Source: Xylona heveae TC161 (lineage: Eukaryota; Ascomycota; Xylonomycetes; Xylonales; Xylonaceae). From it: 64,000 nt of DNA. Where the stretch lies: the NCBI RefSeq assembly GCF_001619985.1, contig NW_017264193.1:2795726-2859725 (forward strand), written 5' to 3'. Position numbers and translations under genes: made by a program. A model generated the notes under the pieces. It was not told the DNA's origin. It saw only the letters and a program-made list of their open reading frames with translations, and made no database searches. Of this stretch, positions 34,921-47,367 are shown in pieces. Position 1 is the stretch's first letter, and each line of letters opens with the position of its first letter.

Positions 34921-35629
34921 GCTAGGATTTACCTGCACTTCACGGTTCTGAACAGTCGAAAAACAATGTATCCGGTGCGGAACGAATTGGATTTGATTGT
35001 GGCGAAAACGTTTTGCAAAAGTTCGGAGAAGAGATGATCCCAAAATGGCGAATCAAAAATGAGGTGATATGGGGTTTGAATTGTTTCAAATTCCGATTGT
35101 TACAAGTGAGATATCACCAAACAAACGCGAACTATAGGCGCGAGTTAGAGGCAGAAGAAGGAGGGAAAGAGACATCGCTAAACAGGCGCGAACTATGAAC
35201 GTGAGAAAAAGGGCAGGAACGGAGGCAAAAAGAAACTTTTATTTGCGTATCTGTCAGGCATGTTGAGACGACTAGAAAAGGAAAGAGCAATAGGCAACAG
35301 AAGGGTATTAAGGCGACGAAGCGACAATAAGAAGGAACGACTGGTCAGGCAAACCTGCAAATTGGCAAATAATCACAAGTATGCTAGGTCGCTCTTTCTA
35401 AAAAGGCCATGAATTAAACATTATGCCCGTCACATTTGACGAGAGTAGCGGAGAGCTATGGGATTTATCGCTGTGGCGGTGCAAATGCTTTATAATCCTT
35501 GCGATAGGTATATGGTTGGGATTTGTGCATAATCGTGGGCTCATAGCATGTAAATATGAAAGAACGCGAGACCTCGTCAGCGCTTATAAAGTATCATAGA
35601 GCACTTTCGTCGTATCAATGGTTGTGAGG
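34921..35629. other. Intergenic, F-box promoter and CSC1 3' region
   Basis: 709 bases. Contains an imperfect direct repeat (35119-35144 and 35180-35205). No gene recognised. Confidence 0.55.
35119..35205. repeat. Imperfect 26-base direct repeat upstream of the F-box gene
   Basis: Copies at 35119-35144 and 35180-35205 share AAACA, then CGCGAACTAT, then CG(C/T)GAG at the same spacing, with about six differences in 26 positions. Lies 200-285 bases upstream of the F-box start codon. Confidence 0.6.
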
Positions 35630-38493
35630 TCATGGTGAGTTGGATCCACTCCTCGTATTATGCCTCTTCGTGATCCAGACACCTCCCAATCTAAAGATAA
35701 AAATTAGCAATGATGTACGCAAACACCCCAAATGGACCTGGCACACATACTCGGAAGTGAGATTGGGATTCATGAATCGAAGACCAGTCTCACGTTGTTC
35801 GTCAACCGTCCGGCCACGGGGTGCCCCGTTCTCGGCAGAAGGGTCAACCCTATGGCCAAGAGCTTGCGTGAAGCTATTCTCTGAGACATAGGTGTCAGGA
35901 TGATCCGGCCGGTGGATGCTCCTGAGAGCAATAAATAGAGTCAGAGGCTCGAAGGAGCGTGAGAAAAAGTAACTGAACCAGATGGTTCCGATTATCAGAG
36001 GCAAGATTAGCGCGGATCGTTTAAACGCCGTCTTGAGCGCAAGGACACCGGCCATTGCAAGTTGGAAGACAATCAGACCAAGAATGACGCGGTTACAAAT
36101 GATTGTCCAAGCTCTTCCAGTCGAATGCTGTCTATGGTCCATGGCATAGAGGAGCTGATATTTGTAGGTAATTGCGCCAATGGAAAAGTATATCAGACCG
36201 AATGATAACACGAGCCACGAGCTCGGCAAGACACTGTATACGGTGCAAATGATGAATATGAGCATCGTCTGCGGAAGGAAGAAGCCGTAACTGAACACTG
36301 GAGGTTGCTCAAGTTCCGCATAATCTGTTCGCTATTAGCTTTTCCCCTATCAATCCAAGAAGATCTCAAATGAACGCTTACCTCTAGGAGTCTTGGCACC
36401 AATCAAGCCCAATGGATACAATGCAACAGCACCAAATTCAAGTAACCGGAAAGGAAAGAGTCCTAATCCTTGAAGAATTATAAGGTTCACGTAAAATGAG
36501 GCCAGACCCTGCAAAGATGCAGCAAGAGTATAAGCCACTCGTGTGGTGTCTCGAAGGGCATCCCGGAAGCTGTCAACAAAGCCGTAGAAATTGTAAGCGG
36601 TTCCAAATACGGTGAAAACAACAAATAGATTGAAAAATGTGAAGAAAAAGTTCTTGGAGATGACAGAAAGCTCAACGTCGCCCTGTGAAGTCATGCCCTG
36701 CATATTTGAGAGCCCTTCATAGCATAATTAGCTCTCCGCTGACAAGAAAATAATTAGTGTAAAGTACTTACAATTGTACAAGTAAGGAACAGCAATATTG
36801 AGCAAAGAAAGAATCAATGTGGGTAATCCGGTTTGGACCAAAGCTCCTCCAATTTGATGTTTCTCGAGGGTCTCAGCGAGTTGCGGCCACACTTTATGGA
36901 TTGACTCCAAGTTGAGCAATCCTGCTATCGGCACGAGCAACGCGGACCAAAAGACTGTCAAAAATGCAATAAATACAGTAATTGACCACGCACGGATCAT
37001 TCTGCTTGTGCGTGAAATATAAGTATTACGCCACACAACATCTGAGGGTGCTGGAGCCGGATTCGCCAGAAACCGCATGGGGAGTGGGTCCAGGATGGCT
37101 TGGATAGCCATTTGCTGGAATGGGGCGTTAGAAGGTAACTCCATCATAATCTATTGAGACATTGGATTTAAACGGGTTCACTTACACAAGCGGCAACGGA
37201 GTCCATTGAGACAAAGGCCAAAGGCATTGGAGGGTATTCCTTTTGTCGCGCCGTCGTAATCTTTTCGTCCAGTTGACGTAGTTTTTCCGTGTAGTAGTCA
37301 ATGGCATCGATTTTCTTGCTTTGAAGATTGAACCGCCCATACCAGATTCTAGTGGCAGGCCTTTTACGAGCATAGGGTGCAGAGTGGGCTTCTGTTGCCT
37401 CAACATCATTTAGCAGTCGACTTTCTTCATCCTCCCCACTTTGTAGAGGCAAAGGGTCAGGTGGTAAAGGTTGTGCAACCGGCAGAGACTCGAGGTTCCT
37501 TTCCACACGCCGCTTCCCTAAGAAAACAGTCCAGGCTTCCTCAAGCTTCCTCAGGACTTGGTCCCTTTGAGCAATCAGATCATCCAACTCTTTCCAATTC
37601 CGGCAGAGGGTAACACTCTCTACCTTTCCAATTTCCAGCTTCTCAATAAAATCTTTGATTTTGTCCTCCGATCTGAACTCGGGCGGAATACCAGACAGGC
37701 GGATTGTTCGATCCGTTATGGTTGATTGACTGCCAAGGTAGTCCTGACGTATTCGTATGATTCGTTTCGTCTCCACGATGAGAAGATAGAATGCAAATAT
37801 ACTGAAGAGGTATGTAAAGGCGACATACATCCAAAGATGAGTTGTGGGCGGGTGATCTTTCCTCTTGGATTTCTTTAGAGTGGTCAAACCCTGGGACACC
37901 GTCCACGGCTCCACCCACGGAATTGATGGTTCTGTAGAGTTCGTATCGGTCCATCCCCAGTCATTCTCGTAATGAACATTGACTGGAAGGATTACTACGA
38001 GCGCAAAGAAGAGCGTTACCGCGAGATACTTCTTGGCCATTCGGAAAAATGAAAGGAACTAGTTGGTTTTCAGCAATCGGCTCAGTTGTATCATGCAAAA
38101 CCATGCAATCTCCTTACGACAAAAGCATCAAGTCCAGCTGAAGCCAGCACTTCCTCATCGCTAATTTTGATGAGCGTTGGTATCCAGCCGAAAAACGTAT
38201 TAGGGAGCTCGGGCAAGCTCGATGCCGCTTCGTGTTGTTTTTTACGAGCGGCATACAATCCTGTCCATTTGGTACGAAGGACCTATATCGTGCGGACCAT
38301 ATTAGTACAAAGCTTGCTTGACCAGATGTGCGGCCAATATAGCTGGCAAAGAGCTTACACAAAAAGTTAGAAATGCACCCAATCCGAGCGCAAAAGAAAT
38401 GACGAGCTGGGTATACAGAGCTTTTTGATTGCTTGTTTGATCGACCGGATGCCAAGTCTCATTCTTTTTCTTAAATATCTCGAAGTCCTCCAT
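35630..38493 (-). CDS. CSC1/OSCA-like stress-gated cation channel (DUF221 family)
   Basis: Integral membrane channel of the Csc1/OSCA/TMEM63 family (RSN1, PHM7, TMEM16-like fold), gated by osmotic or mechanical stress in characterised members. Seven exons: 38493-38359, 38282-38118, 38058-37186, 37114-36772, 36714-36382, 36324-35751 and 35690-35630, total 827 residues. N-terminal helix QLVISFALGLGAFLTF, then the linker RTKWTGLYAARKK and [33 protein letters not shown]; a cytosolic domain with TDRTIRLSGIPPEFRSEDKIKDF; then MDSVAACQMAIQAILDP and the channel core from APSDVVWRNTYISRTSRMIRA. For exon 4 the acceptor at 37115-37116 was preferred over one 33 bases earlier because it gives the conserved AACQMA join. 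Last splice less certain. Confidence 0.92.
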
Positions 38494-38873
38494 GACTGCA
38501 GCCCAGTGTGACAGCTTTGAAGAACTCACACCGACGTTGTCATGCACAAAGTGACAATGGGATGGGACAAAACTGCCAACTCTTGTTTATGATTTAATCT
38601 GGGCGGTCAGCGGGAACACTGCAGACACCCGGGCGGTATCATACGGTAGCCTTTAGCATCCTCGAGTGCAAATCGGCTATCAAATTGACCGCCTTTTGGA
38701 ACGGTTATGCTAAACAATACAGAGCGACTACGTAGTATGCTAAGCTTTTAGTGGCAGAGCGCTAAAGAAAGTGGAATCACCATCGAGCAATATCCGATTT
38801 CAATGTGCTAAGCAAAGTCCACGCAAGCATCGAACCAGGCTCACAAGAAAAGCTTTGTGTACGGGAAATCTGT
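38494..38873. other. Intergenic, CSC1 promoter and PCH2 3' region
   Basis: 380 bases between two minus-strand genes. No motif recognised. Confidence 0.5.
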
Positions 38874-40687
38874 TCAAACAGTGCACTCTTGTTTAAGCCC
38901 TTCCCTCGACGCTTCTACGCCTTTCGTCATTGCGGCAAGAGCCTGACTAAAGGAACAAGAACTCGAGTGTGTATAACGGGCGATGGATAGCGCCGGCAGG
39001 CGTCGGAGCCATCTACCGGTTGCTCCCTATGAGTGAGACTGTTATCAAAATGGCATCATGAGAAAGCTCCGGTTCCTGCGGTAGTGACACACCTGGCAGT
39101 CCTTAGCTATATCCAGGAGAGCTTTGGCGTGTTCATCCGGTTCGGTCCACGAGTTCAATTCCATTTCCTGAAAGGATGGAAGCAGGGATTCGACTGCATA
39201 GGACTCGTCGCTACTTTCATGATGGTCCACATCTACTCGGCATTCCGGAGCCACAATCCCACACTTGGCTAAATCGGCAAGGGAGCTCCGAAGGATCTCG
39301 TATGCAGCATTGACGTCTGGGAGGGAGATGTTCTCTTCAATATCAACACGGTCCATGAAGGCGGAATCCTATGATCCATTCAGCGTTCTCTATTCATTGC
39401 TTGAGGATGTCCCTGTGCACGCCATACAAGGGCTTCCGTCATATTGCTTGTGCAAATGAAGATCACGTTTTGACGGTATCGCAGCCGATCTAGGCCGATG
39501 AGCAATTCATTCGTTGCCTACCACAATTATTGAGCGTCAAATCCTTGCATATTAGTTCGGTGATCTTGCTGACTCTTAAAAGATCCGTTGGCTCCTGAGT
39601 TGCCAGCGCGGCCTTGCGAGAACGCGTCAAGCTTTCGACTTCGTCAAGTAAAATAACGAAGAGGGTCTGCTCTTCCTTTCTTGCTAAGAGCTGGATCTGT
39701 CGAAACAATGTTTCCATGAGTCTCCCACTTTCACCGAAGAACCTACTGAACAATGAGCAGGAACTAATCTCGATGAGCTGGCATTTACTGAAAGTATCGC
39801 GTAGTCGTATGGCCATCTTCTGCGCAAGAGCACGGCTGTAGGCGGTGTCAGGTCAAATTGCCTCAATAATTTGCTTCGGTCTCCAGGGAAACGTGCCATA
39901 GGCTTGTCTTCCCGGTTCCTGGAGGACCGTGGAGAAGGACAAGATGGTTCCAATTAAACTTTTGTGGATCTACTCCTGACTTTGATATCCGGACTCCGAT
40001 TCCTCAGCGAGGCTTTTTCCCAAAAGATTGCAGATTACTTTACTCATATTCGTTATGCAATGTAGTAGGTCCGTTGATATAGCCCTTCCGAAGACCAAGC
40101 TAGATCGGACTTCCCGTTAGCTCATGACAGGATTTTGTGGTTTCCTTCAAGTCCCTTACGATTCCCAAATGCCCTCAAGTCTCATATTTGGAAGAGCAGT
40201 CATCACCGCTTTCGGGGCCATTGTAGGGCTCACGTCATCTGATTGGTCTTCTTCATTCTCTTCTTCATCCATTACCGTCATGTATCCCGTTACGTCGTCA
40301 TCGTCAACATTAAGTCGATATGCATGCACGCGAAGCTCTAATTCGGAAAGATAGTAGTATCCGGTATCCGATTTGGGGCCACAGAATTCTGCAATTCGAA
40401 ACACGTCAACGGCCTCTTGACAAGTGAGCCCATCTGAAAGATCGTTAGGCAGAGACATACCACTGGAATGATTGCCGGATATCTCTACTTACCAAAGTCT
40501 GTAAAGACTTGATCGACTCGAACTGCTTGCACTTTTCCATAAAGCCAGTGGGTAACAGCTCCCACAACGTCCTGAGCCGTTCAGCATTGATCCGGCGGCC
40601 ATGCAAAGCAGGAAGTGCTGAAACCTTGTCCGCATCCTCATTACAACACTGTCGCAACCGTAGCTCGGAATGTAAGATCGGTTTCAT
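38874..40687 (-). CDS. PCH2: Pachytene checkpoint AAA+ ATPase PCH2/TRIP13
   Basis: Hexameric AAA+ remodeller of HORMA-domain proteins (Hop1, Mad2) that acts in meiotic recombination control. Eight exons: 40687-40489, 40433-40160, 40099-40044, 39975-39897, 39835-39574, 39517-39428, 39368-39093 and 39026-38874, total 462 residues, the family's size. Walker [14 protein letters not shown] at about 187-199, [22 protein letters not shown], Walker [12 protein letters not shown] near 262, [23 protein letters not shown] as sensor region, and [20 protein letters not shown] near the C-terminus. Intron 4 can only give the conserved TSLCRALAQK if spliced from GC (39896-39895) to AG (39837-39836). Intron 1 (donor GTAGAG) and intron 5 (donor GTCAGC) are also weak but have good branch sites. 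The gene is fragmented but intact. Confidence 0.88.
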
Positions 40688-41651
40688 GGTCTCTTGTTAA
40701 AAAAAAATCCTTTTTTTGTAGGTCAAGCGTGAACGTGGTGTGTCTGTAATGTGAAAATGATCTGAGGAAGATGCCGCATTCTAATAAATAATCTGCGGCT
40801 AAAAATAAATCACTTTCTATTATGTTATAGCTCAGCTTCTTTTTATTCCCTCTCCCTCACTTGAAAGCATCTTTAATTAATTATTTATGCACAAAATGAA
40901 AAATTATTCTGCAAAAACAATTACATAGAGATTCCGAATAATCCAGCATCTTGTATTCGTAGACTTTTCGAACCAAATGCTTAGCTTTTCACGAATTATG
41001 ATGGTTATTTTAATGAGAATCTATGACATTGGAATTGAAGCTAACAAATCTACTTTAGAAATAAAAAAATCCTTGTTGATGCTTCCATTCTCTTCTCATA
41101 TTGCAATATCAATTGCAATTGTGTGGATGTAAAAATGGGAAGGTTTAAGCGGATGCAGCTATTCCCATCTCATCATATCGCATCGGCTAAGTTAAACTAC
41201 AGTCGTACTCCGGTACCTGAAGTGTTGTAGACACAGTACGTACTGTGTTGTACTTGCGTCGCTCGCAGACACGCGCCGGTGGTTGTGGTCTCGGTCTCGA
41301 CCTCACAAACTCCCCCACAGCAGACTTGCCATTGTAACGACAAACCACGCATTCTTTTATGTTCGCAACCCAGCGCATCGTCGCTTCAGATATATATATC
41401 AGTCATTGTCGATCGAGAAGACGCCCATCTCAGTTAATCCAGCGACAGTGTGCACAACCGATGCTGGCAGGGATCGAACTGCCGCAGATAGTATGCATGC
41501 GCATTGTTGGCGCGCGAATCCTATTATAGACGCTCTGAGCCGCTCTCGTACCGTCAGTCTTTGGAACACCTCTGGCCTTTGAATGGCTAAGAAGATTGCC
41601 CAACCATTATAAAATACGGGGCATTCGATAGTCGCTCTGTCGCCAGCAATT
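40688..41651. other. Divergent intergenic region PCH2/SWIB gene
   Basis: 964 bases, very A/T-rich from about 40780 to 41110. A degenerate TACTCC-GGTAC lies near 41207. A tRNA T-arm-like sequence near 41465-41485 (minus strand) does not fold into a full cloverleaf. No gene recognised. Confidence 0.55.
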
Positions 41652-42808
41652 ATGGCCTGTAAGTCAAAACACCAGGATTGTTTACTTCCATGCTCGGGTG
41701 ATGCCGCTGACAATTGCATGGCGCAAACGGGCAGTACCTCCGGACGTTGAAGCAGCATACACAAAGATCATTGACTCTATTCTTGCTGAAAGCGACTTGA
41801 ACACCATCTCAGAGAAGCGAATCCGAAAGGGTCTTCAAGCTGCTGTCGACCATGACATCACTCCGCAAAAGGTAATTCTTAGCCTCCTCCGCATCGTCTG
41901 CGCAATCTTTCCCTTGTCTTTTCTCTCCTGAAGCAAACAACTAACATCCCTCTAGAATGAGATCAAACAGTTAATTCTCGCTCGTTTCGATAAGGCGAGC
42001 GAGCGAGCATTCGCCGCAGACGCTACAGTAGATGGCTCTGGTGCGCAATCCAACGGGCATGCCACGGCCACCACCGAGGCCCACAGATCATCCGACGAAC
42101 CGTCCTCCCCGCCGCCATCCAAACACAAGAGAGAGCACGATTCTGTCGAATACCCCGAAGAGAGCGCCCCGCCCGCCAAGAAGAAGAAACAGGACTTGAT
42201 TGACGAAGACGCAGTTTTTGCTGCAAAGCTTCAAGCCGAAGAGAATAGCCGCGCGCGACCCACACGAGCCGGGGCAACGCGCCGCAAGCCCGTCGTGAAC
42301 AAGAAGAAATCTTCAACCAAGAAGAAGTCTTCAAACAAAGTCGCCTCTGACGGTAGCGACGCAGGGTCAGGCTCTGATGATGAAGGGAAAGACGAGAAGA
42401 AAGTCAACCGAACAGGCGGATTCCATGTAAGGCGCTGTTCCTACTACCACTTTCCTCATTGACCATGCGCGAAACTCACACGCGATACCCATAGAAACCC
42501 TTACTCCTATCGCCGGCCTTATCTGAACTTGTCGGCGGCGAGACAAGCGTAAGTTGTCGGACCCCCTTGCACAACAGTGCCTTGCCGCTCCTTAAAGTTG
42601 ACCACTTTCTTCCTTTTCTCAGATGTCTCGACCCCAGATTGTAAAAAATGTCTGGGCCCATATTAAGGAACATGGCCTCCAAGATCCCAATGACAAGCGA
42701 CAAATCTGCTGCGATGATGCCATGCGCGCCGTCTTCAAACAAGACCGCGTACACATGTTCACCATGAATAAGATTATCAACCAAAACGTCTATGCCATGG
42801 ACGAATGA
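41652..42808 (+). CDS. DEK_C / SWIB-MDM2 domain protein (UAF30/TRI1-like)
   Basis: Chromatin-associated protein; yeast relatives are Uaf30, a subunit of the RNA polymerase I upstream activating factor, and Tri1. Exons 41652-41658, 41735-41871, 41956-42426, 42495-42548 and 42623-42808 give 284 residues. The DEK_C domain covers about residues 3-62 (DVEAAYTKIIDSILAESDLNTISEKRIRKGLQ). A Lys/Ser-rich linker carries nuclear-signal-like KKKSSTKKKSS and acidic stretches. The SWIB domain is about 205-282 (KPLLLSPALSELVG, MSRPQIVKNVWAHIKEHGLQDPNDKR, VHMFTMNKII). The first exon is only ATGGCCT, chosen because joining it to 41735 gives MALPPDVEAAY, the usual start of fungal homologues; an ATG at 41701 is in frame but inside the presumed intron. 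Confidence 0.88.
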
Positions 42809-43802
42809 CGAGTGACGGCTTTAAATAAAAAAAATGGCCATCTAAAAATTCATTCGAGCATGCGTCACTTTGGGTGTTTTTACTCTTACCCATTGGCGTC
42901 ACAACTCTCAGTCCATGGGAACGCTTATCACATCATCTTTTCATCATTGCCGTTTCCTCTCTCTCGGTCGGCTGCTGGAGCCTGGAACAGGTTTCTATTT
43001 TTCCAGTCGAAATCATCATCATCATCATCACCATCATCATCATTATTTTTGATCAATGGGCTGGAATATTTAAAAAAAAACATGGTACGCGATCAAAACC
43101 TACGAATAGTAGCGCCTCATTCTGCGTATAACACCGGAGGACGGATACGCGTATCAACTCCAATACGATATCAGACAGGCTTTTTTTTGTTATCTGTATG
43201 GCTAGGTAGGTTTGGGAGAGTGGAAGGTATCGAGTTATTTGTCACCAAAACTCCTGGGAGGAGCAAAATTACAGGCTTTTTCATGGTTCTTTTTTTTGCA
43301 TATGCCATTTCATCAATATACACGATGAAACGCAAGTCAATAAGTCAAGAGGACAGAGATACTATTTGAAAATTCAAAGTATATTGGATTCCTTTTTTCT
43401 AAATGAATATCGTGAAAATATGGGTGAGTGGATGGATGTCGATATATGTTCGACATTCGTCACATTGAAGTGGACAATATTACGCGGCGGATGCAAAAAT
43501 AAACAAAAAGTCAAGAAAACCACAGAGTTTAAAGCGACATGTGATACGGCATGACATGCAGTAGACTGAACAAGTGCATTCCCCCAGAAACGCCCAAGCA
43601 ATGCATGAGTAAGTCGTTATTGTTTTGGAATTCGGGAACACAAAAGTAATAATAATCCAAGGCCGTCTGGAAACCAAAACAGCCAAGAAAGAACAGGAAA
43701 AAAAAAAGCTGGAGTTTTAGGAGGCGTGGAATCATGGACACTGCTGATGCGGAATGAAAATAGAGTCTGAAAAGCAGAAGCAATGCGACATGTCTCTGTA
43801 AC
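42809..43802. other. Convergent region between SWIB gene and IRE1
   Basis: 994 bases between converging stop codons, A/T-rich, with the trinucleotide repeat at 43012-43044. No gene recognised. Confidence 0.55.
43012..43044 (+). repeat. (ATC)n trinucleotide microsatellite
   Basis: About eleven ATC units with single interruptions (one CACC), in the 3' region after the SWIB gene. No reading frame of interest uses it. Confidence 0.85.
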
Positions 43803-46800
43803 TTAAGGAGGAGGCGTGAAATACGGCTTGAACCGATCGCGCCCCTGGAGTTCGCATGAGACAATGGCGTTATGACATTGCAAGAGAAGGTCCGGGAATC
43901 TGACGGTCCAGTAATGCAGGTAACCAGCGGGTAGTGGGCCAACGCGCGCCTTGACATCGTCCGGCATATCCTGATAGTGATTCTTTTTATTGCGGAGAGC
44001 GCGAAGAAGGTCGAGCATTTTCGTGCCAGTGTACTTTCTTTGTTTTCCTAGGGTGTCGACAAAGTCCTTGTGCAATTTTCTCAAGAAGTCACCGTTGATG
44101 ACTTCAGCTGCTACAGATTCAAGTATCTGTAAGTGTGGAGACGGAGGGTCGCGGCACTCGAACTCAAAATGATCGGAAACATCACAAAGAAAATTGAGTC
44201 TCTTCTCTGGCGGCCAAAAGAATGGGTGGATCATGACTGAAGTAGCGTCGGGCCTAGAGAATAGAATTAGCATCTGATCCGTTACAAATTGTTAATTCGA
44301 AACCTCACCTTTGCCTTGGCTCAAGCGCGATCATCCGCCCTATCAGATCTTTGGCTTCGGAAGCGTAGTCGCCAAGGCTGTCCAAAGGCTCGAGGTCAAA
44401 ATTCCCCTTGAGCGCATTCGCCTCTCTCATGTAACTATCCCCGAAAGGATGAAGACCTCCAGTGAGAACATAGAAATAAACGCAGCCGAGTGAAAATATG
44501 TCGATTGCCCTTGTCGCCCGCCGAGTTGACTTCGTTCCACCAGCGGCCGAATTGGACGCCTCTGAACTCAATCCGCTTGCTGTGGTGTAAAAGTCAGCTG
44601 AGCCTGCCTTATCTTTATCCAGTAAGAGGAGCTCTGGGGCTCGCCAGCCAGGGGTTCCAGCGGCATGCGTCATGGAGGTGCCGAGATAACTTAGTTCGTT
44701 CTCCAGCTTCTTGCAAAGACCAAAGTCAGATATCAGAATGCGGGGAGGAACAACGGCATCAGGATTAGCTGGTGAGAGCTTTGGATTGGCAACAAGGATG
44801 TTCTGTGGCTTCAGGTCTCGATGCACGATCCGTAGAGCATGTAGATGGCGGACTCCAGCGGCAATCTGGAGCATGATGTGTGGCATATCCAAACTCCAGG
44901 CTTTAGCAAGCTTCGGAAATTCGACAGGCCTCTCAACCACATCCTGCACTGAGGCATGACAGAGCTCGAGGGCAATGTAGTGGAAGAGAGAGCTCTCTTG
45001 TCGACAGAAATACCGGATTACATTTGCATGGTCATCACTCTCCTGCAAAAGGCCAACCTCGTGGGAAGCCACGTTGAAAAATTGCCGCAGCATACGTTTC
45101 ACGGCGACTTCTCGGCCTTCAAATGAACCCTTAAAGACCATAGTACCTGAGCTACCATAGCCGAGGACCTCATCGGTAACCACGAGATTGTTGATTTGAA
45201 ACGGCTCAATAACATCTGTAACCGAGTCGGATTTTGCAACATTGACCGTGATCACATCTGGCTCGATAGAAGGTCCGCCCTGTACATCCTGTACCTCGTC
45301 TAATATACGCTCAACTTCGTCAACATTTTCCTTTTTATTTGCATTCTTCTTCCGATGTTGCCGGCCACCTCGTTGGCCTCGGTGCGCTTTCTTTTTCTTG
45401 GGGGGCGATGGAGCAGGCTCCTCTGCGTTGCTATTATCCGGAACATCTCCGGACTGAATAGCCTTATCCTTTGCGGCCGATTGAGGTACAGGGTTAGCTT
45501 CGGCAGTCGCCGCCGAGGTTTGTTCCACTAGTGGAACGCCGCCTTGCAGCCCTTCAGCGGTCTCCCCTTGCAGTTCCATGTTAGGTCCCGAGAGCGGCCG
45601 CAGAGTTTCCAAATCCTTGGCTGGTTCAGCGGACAAAGATGTATCGGCTGCGGTATTCGATTTTCCTTTCAGCTGGAGCTTTTTCCGCAGGGTTGTTGTC
45701 AACTCTCGCCTATGAAGGTATATCCAAGTTCCCAAAATGGAAAGAACGACCGAGAGAAGGGTCCAATGAAGATTCGAAGGTGGTGGCTCTGCCATGCCAA
45801 TAGTAGGGATAGCTGAGGAATGCGGAGGTTGTAAAATGGGATTAAGCGGTGTATCATTGGCCAGCTCCTTCTCGGGCCCAGGTAGAGTGGGAAAACTCCG
45901 CTTCCGGTCTTGAAAGGGCGCAATTGCGTGGACTCCAACGAGAGCATCTTGCGCCTTAGATAGATGAGAAAAATCCAAGCTACCAATGGTGTCAAGCCAA
46001 TCGCTGTTATAACATTGAGCGAGAGGAGCACCCCCAGTGACCAGAGGATAACTATCTTCAGACATGGCATACCACGCCCCCTGTTCGGTGTGATTGACAA
46101 AAATACGGTTGGTGCGGTCAGAAAAGGAATTCGATAAGCCTTCGCCATCCGTGGGGCCTGTCGGCTGAGGGAGGATGATGAGAGGGGTGTCGTGCGAATC
46201 GCTTTCAAGTGGTCTCGCAACATCAAAGACTCTGGCAACTGGCGATGAAAACTTTTGCGTGTAAAGCTTGCGCCTTTCGTCCATTTGCGTGTGATCAAAG
46301 CCAAAGATGCTCCCGTCATGTCTGCTGTAAATATATTTTTGATCCATGGTGCTAATGTACTGGCTCTGAAGGTCACTGTCGCGGTTGTTGGGACCCCACT
46401 CGGAATATCGAATCGTACAAATCGGATCACCAGTGTCTCGGCTCTGAATTGCCACGGTATATTCTATTCTACCCAGTGTCAACAAGCCACCAGAGCCACA
46501 TTCTTCGTCATCGAGATATTCGAGTCCGGTCACTCGAGGGCAGCTCGCATCGTCATTGACTGACGAACCAGCAGAACTGAAAGTCTTCAGCACTCGTCCA
46601 TTTGCCGCATCCACCGTATATAACGTAGTCCTCTTTTCGGCAGTGTAGACCACCCGGGGGTCATCACCAGCATAAGGCGAAAGTTCTTCAACGAGTTTTT
46701 TCACCGTCAACTCCAATTTCTGAAGGCTCGGGTTCGGCCCTGGCGTGTATATATAAATACTTCCATCCTGACTCGGCTCGACAATCCACAACAAATTGTC

Positions 46801-47367
46801 TTCTGGTCGCGGCTCGATTTTGTCGGTCTTATTTCGCCGATGATATGCCGTTTCTACCATTGATCGATCAACCTCTAAGGCCCATCGCGGGGCTCCGGTC
46901 CTTCTATCGCGTGCGTGTATCGTTCCATCCACGGTCGCCAAGAGGACGAAGTCCTCGACCTCCCAATCCTGCAGCGAACGGGCATTCAGCAACGCGGGAG
47001 GGCGGGAGAGCGTTGCAGATTTGCCAGATTGACGCGCAGGAGGTGCTCTAACGACATCGCCTAACGACGCCGGAGCCAAGGTTGCGATGGCGCTCTCACT
47101 GTTGGAGACCACTGCCGTATCCTTTAAATATTGATGTACCTGTTCTAAACGAGGATCCGTCGGGAGTTTGGATGACTCGAAAGGATCTCGGGCCCCGGGT
47201 AAGCCTCCTTTCTTGGGGGAGTCAGAGTGAAGGATCTCGTCATTGTGCGGATAACCATCTTGTAGGTACTGCTTCTGCTGAGCAGCTGCGAAAACGGGAA
47301 GCAGCAGATAAAAGGCAATGAAAGCCAGGCTTAGAACTTTCGCTGCGTCGGCCGACCGACGCAGCAT
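43803..47367 (-). CDS. IRE1: ER stress sensor kinase/endoribonuclease IRE1
   Basis: Type I ER membrane protein that senses unfolded proteins, autophosphorylates and excises the intron of HAC1/hacA mRNA. Two exons, 47367-44309 and 44253-43803, total 1169 residues, typical of fungal IRE1. Signal peptide about 1-29 (LSLAFIAFYLLLPVFAAA), luminal propeller with VLLATVDGTIHARDRRTG and SIYIYTPG, transmembrane segment about 531-553 (WTLLSVVLSILGTWIYL), then a basic linker KKKKAHRGQRGGRQHRKK. Kinase from about 722: glycine loop GYGSSGTMVF, VAVKRM, HRDLKPQNIL, SDFGLCK. The RNase (KEN) domain follows with FEFECRDPP and KMLDLLRALRNKKNHYQDMP, ending YFTPPP. The short intron falls just between the kinase C-lobe and the KEN domain. 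Intact. Confidence 0.97.

Noticed and set aside
38874-40687. PCH2 as a decaying pseudogene
   Set aside because: Scattered short frames looked broken at first, but eight in-phase exons restore all AAA+ motifs; only the splice signals are unusual.
41440-41560. tRNA-like sequence on the minus strand (T-arm-like GGCAGTTCGATCCCTGCC and a GGCTCAGAGC D-arm-like word)
   Set aside because: The T-loop is one base too long, the D-loop is nearly absent and the acceptor ends do not pair, so no cloverleaf forms. At most a decayed tRNA relic.
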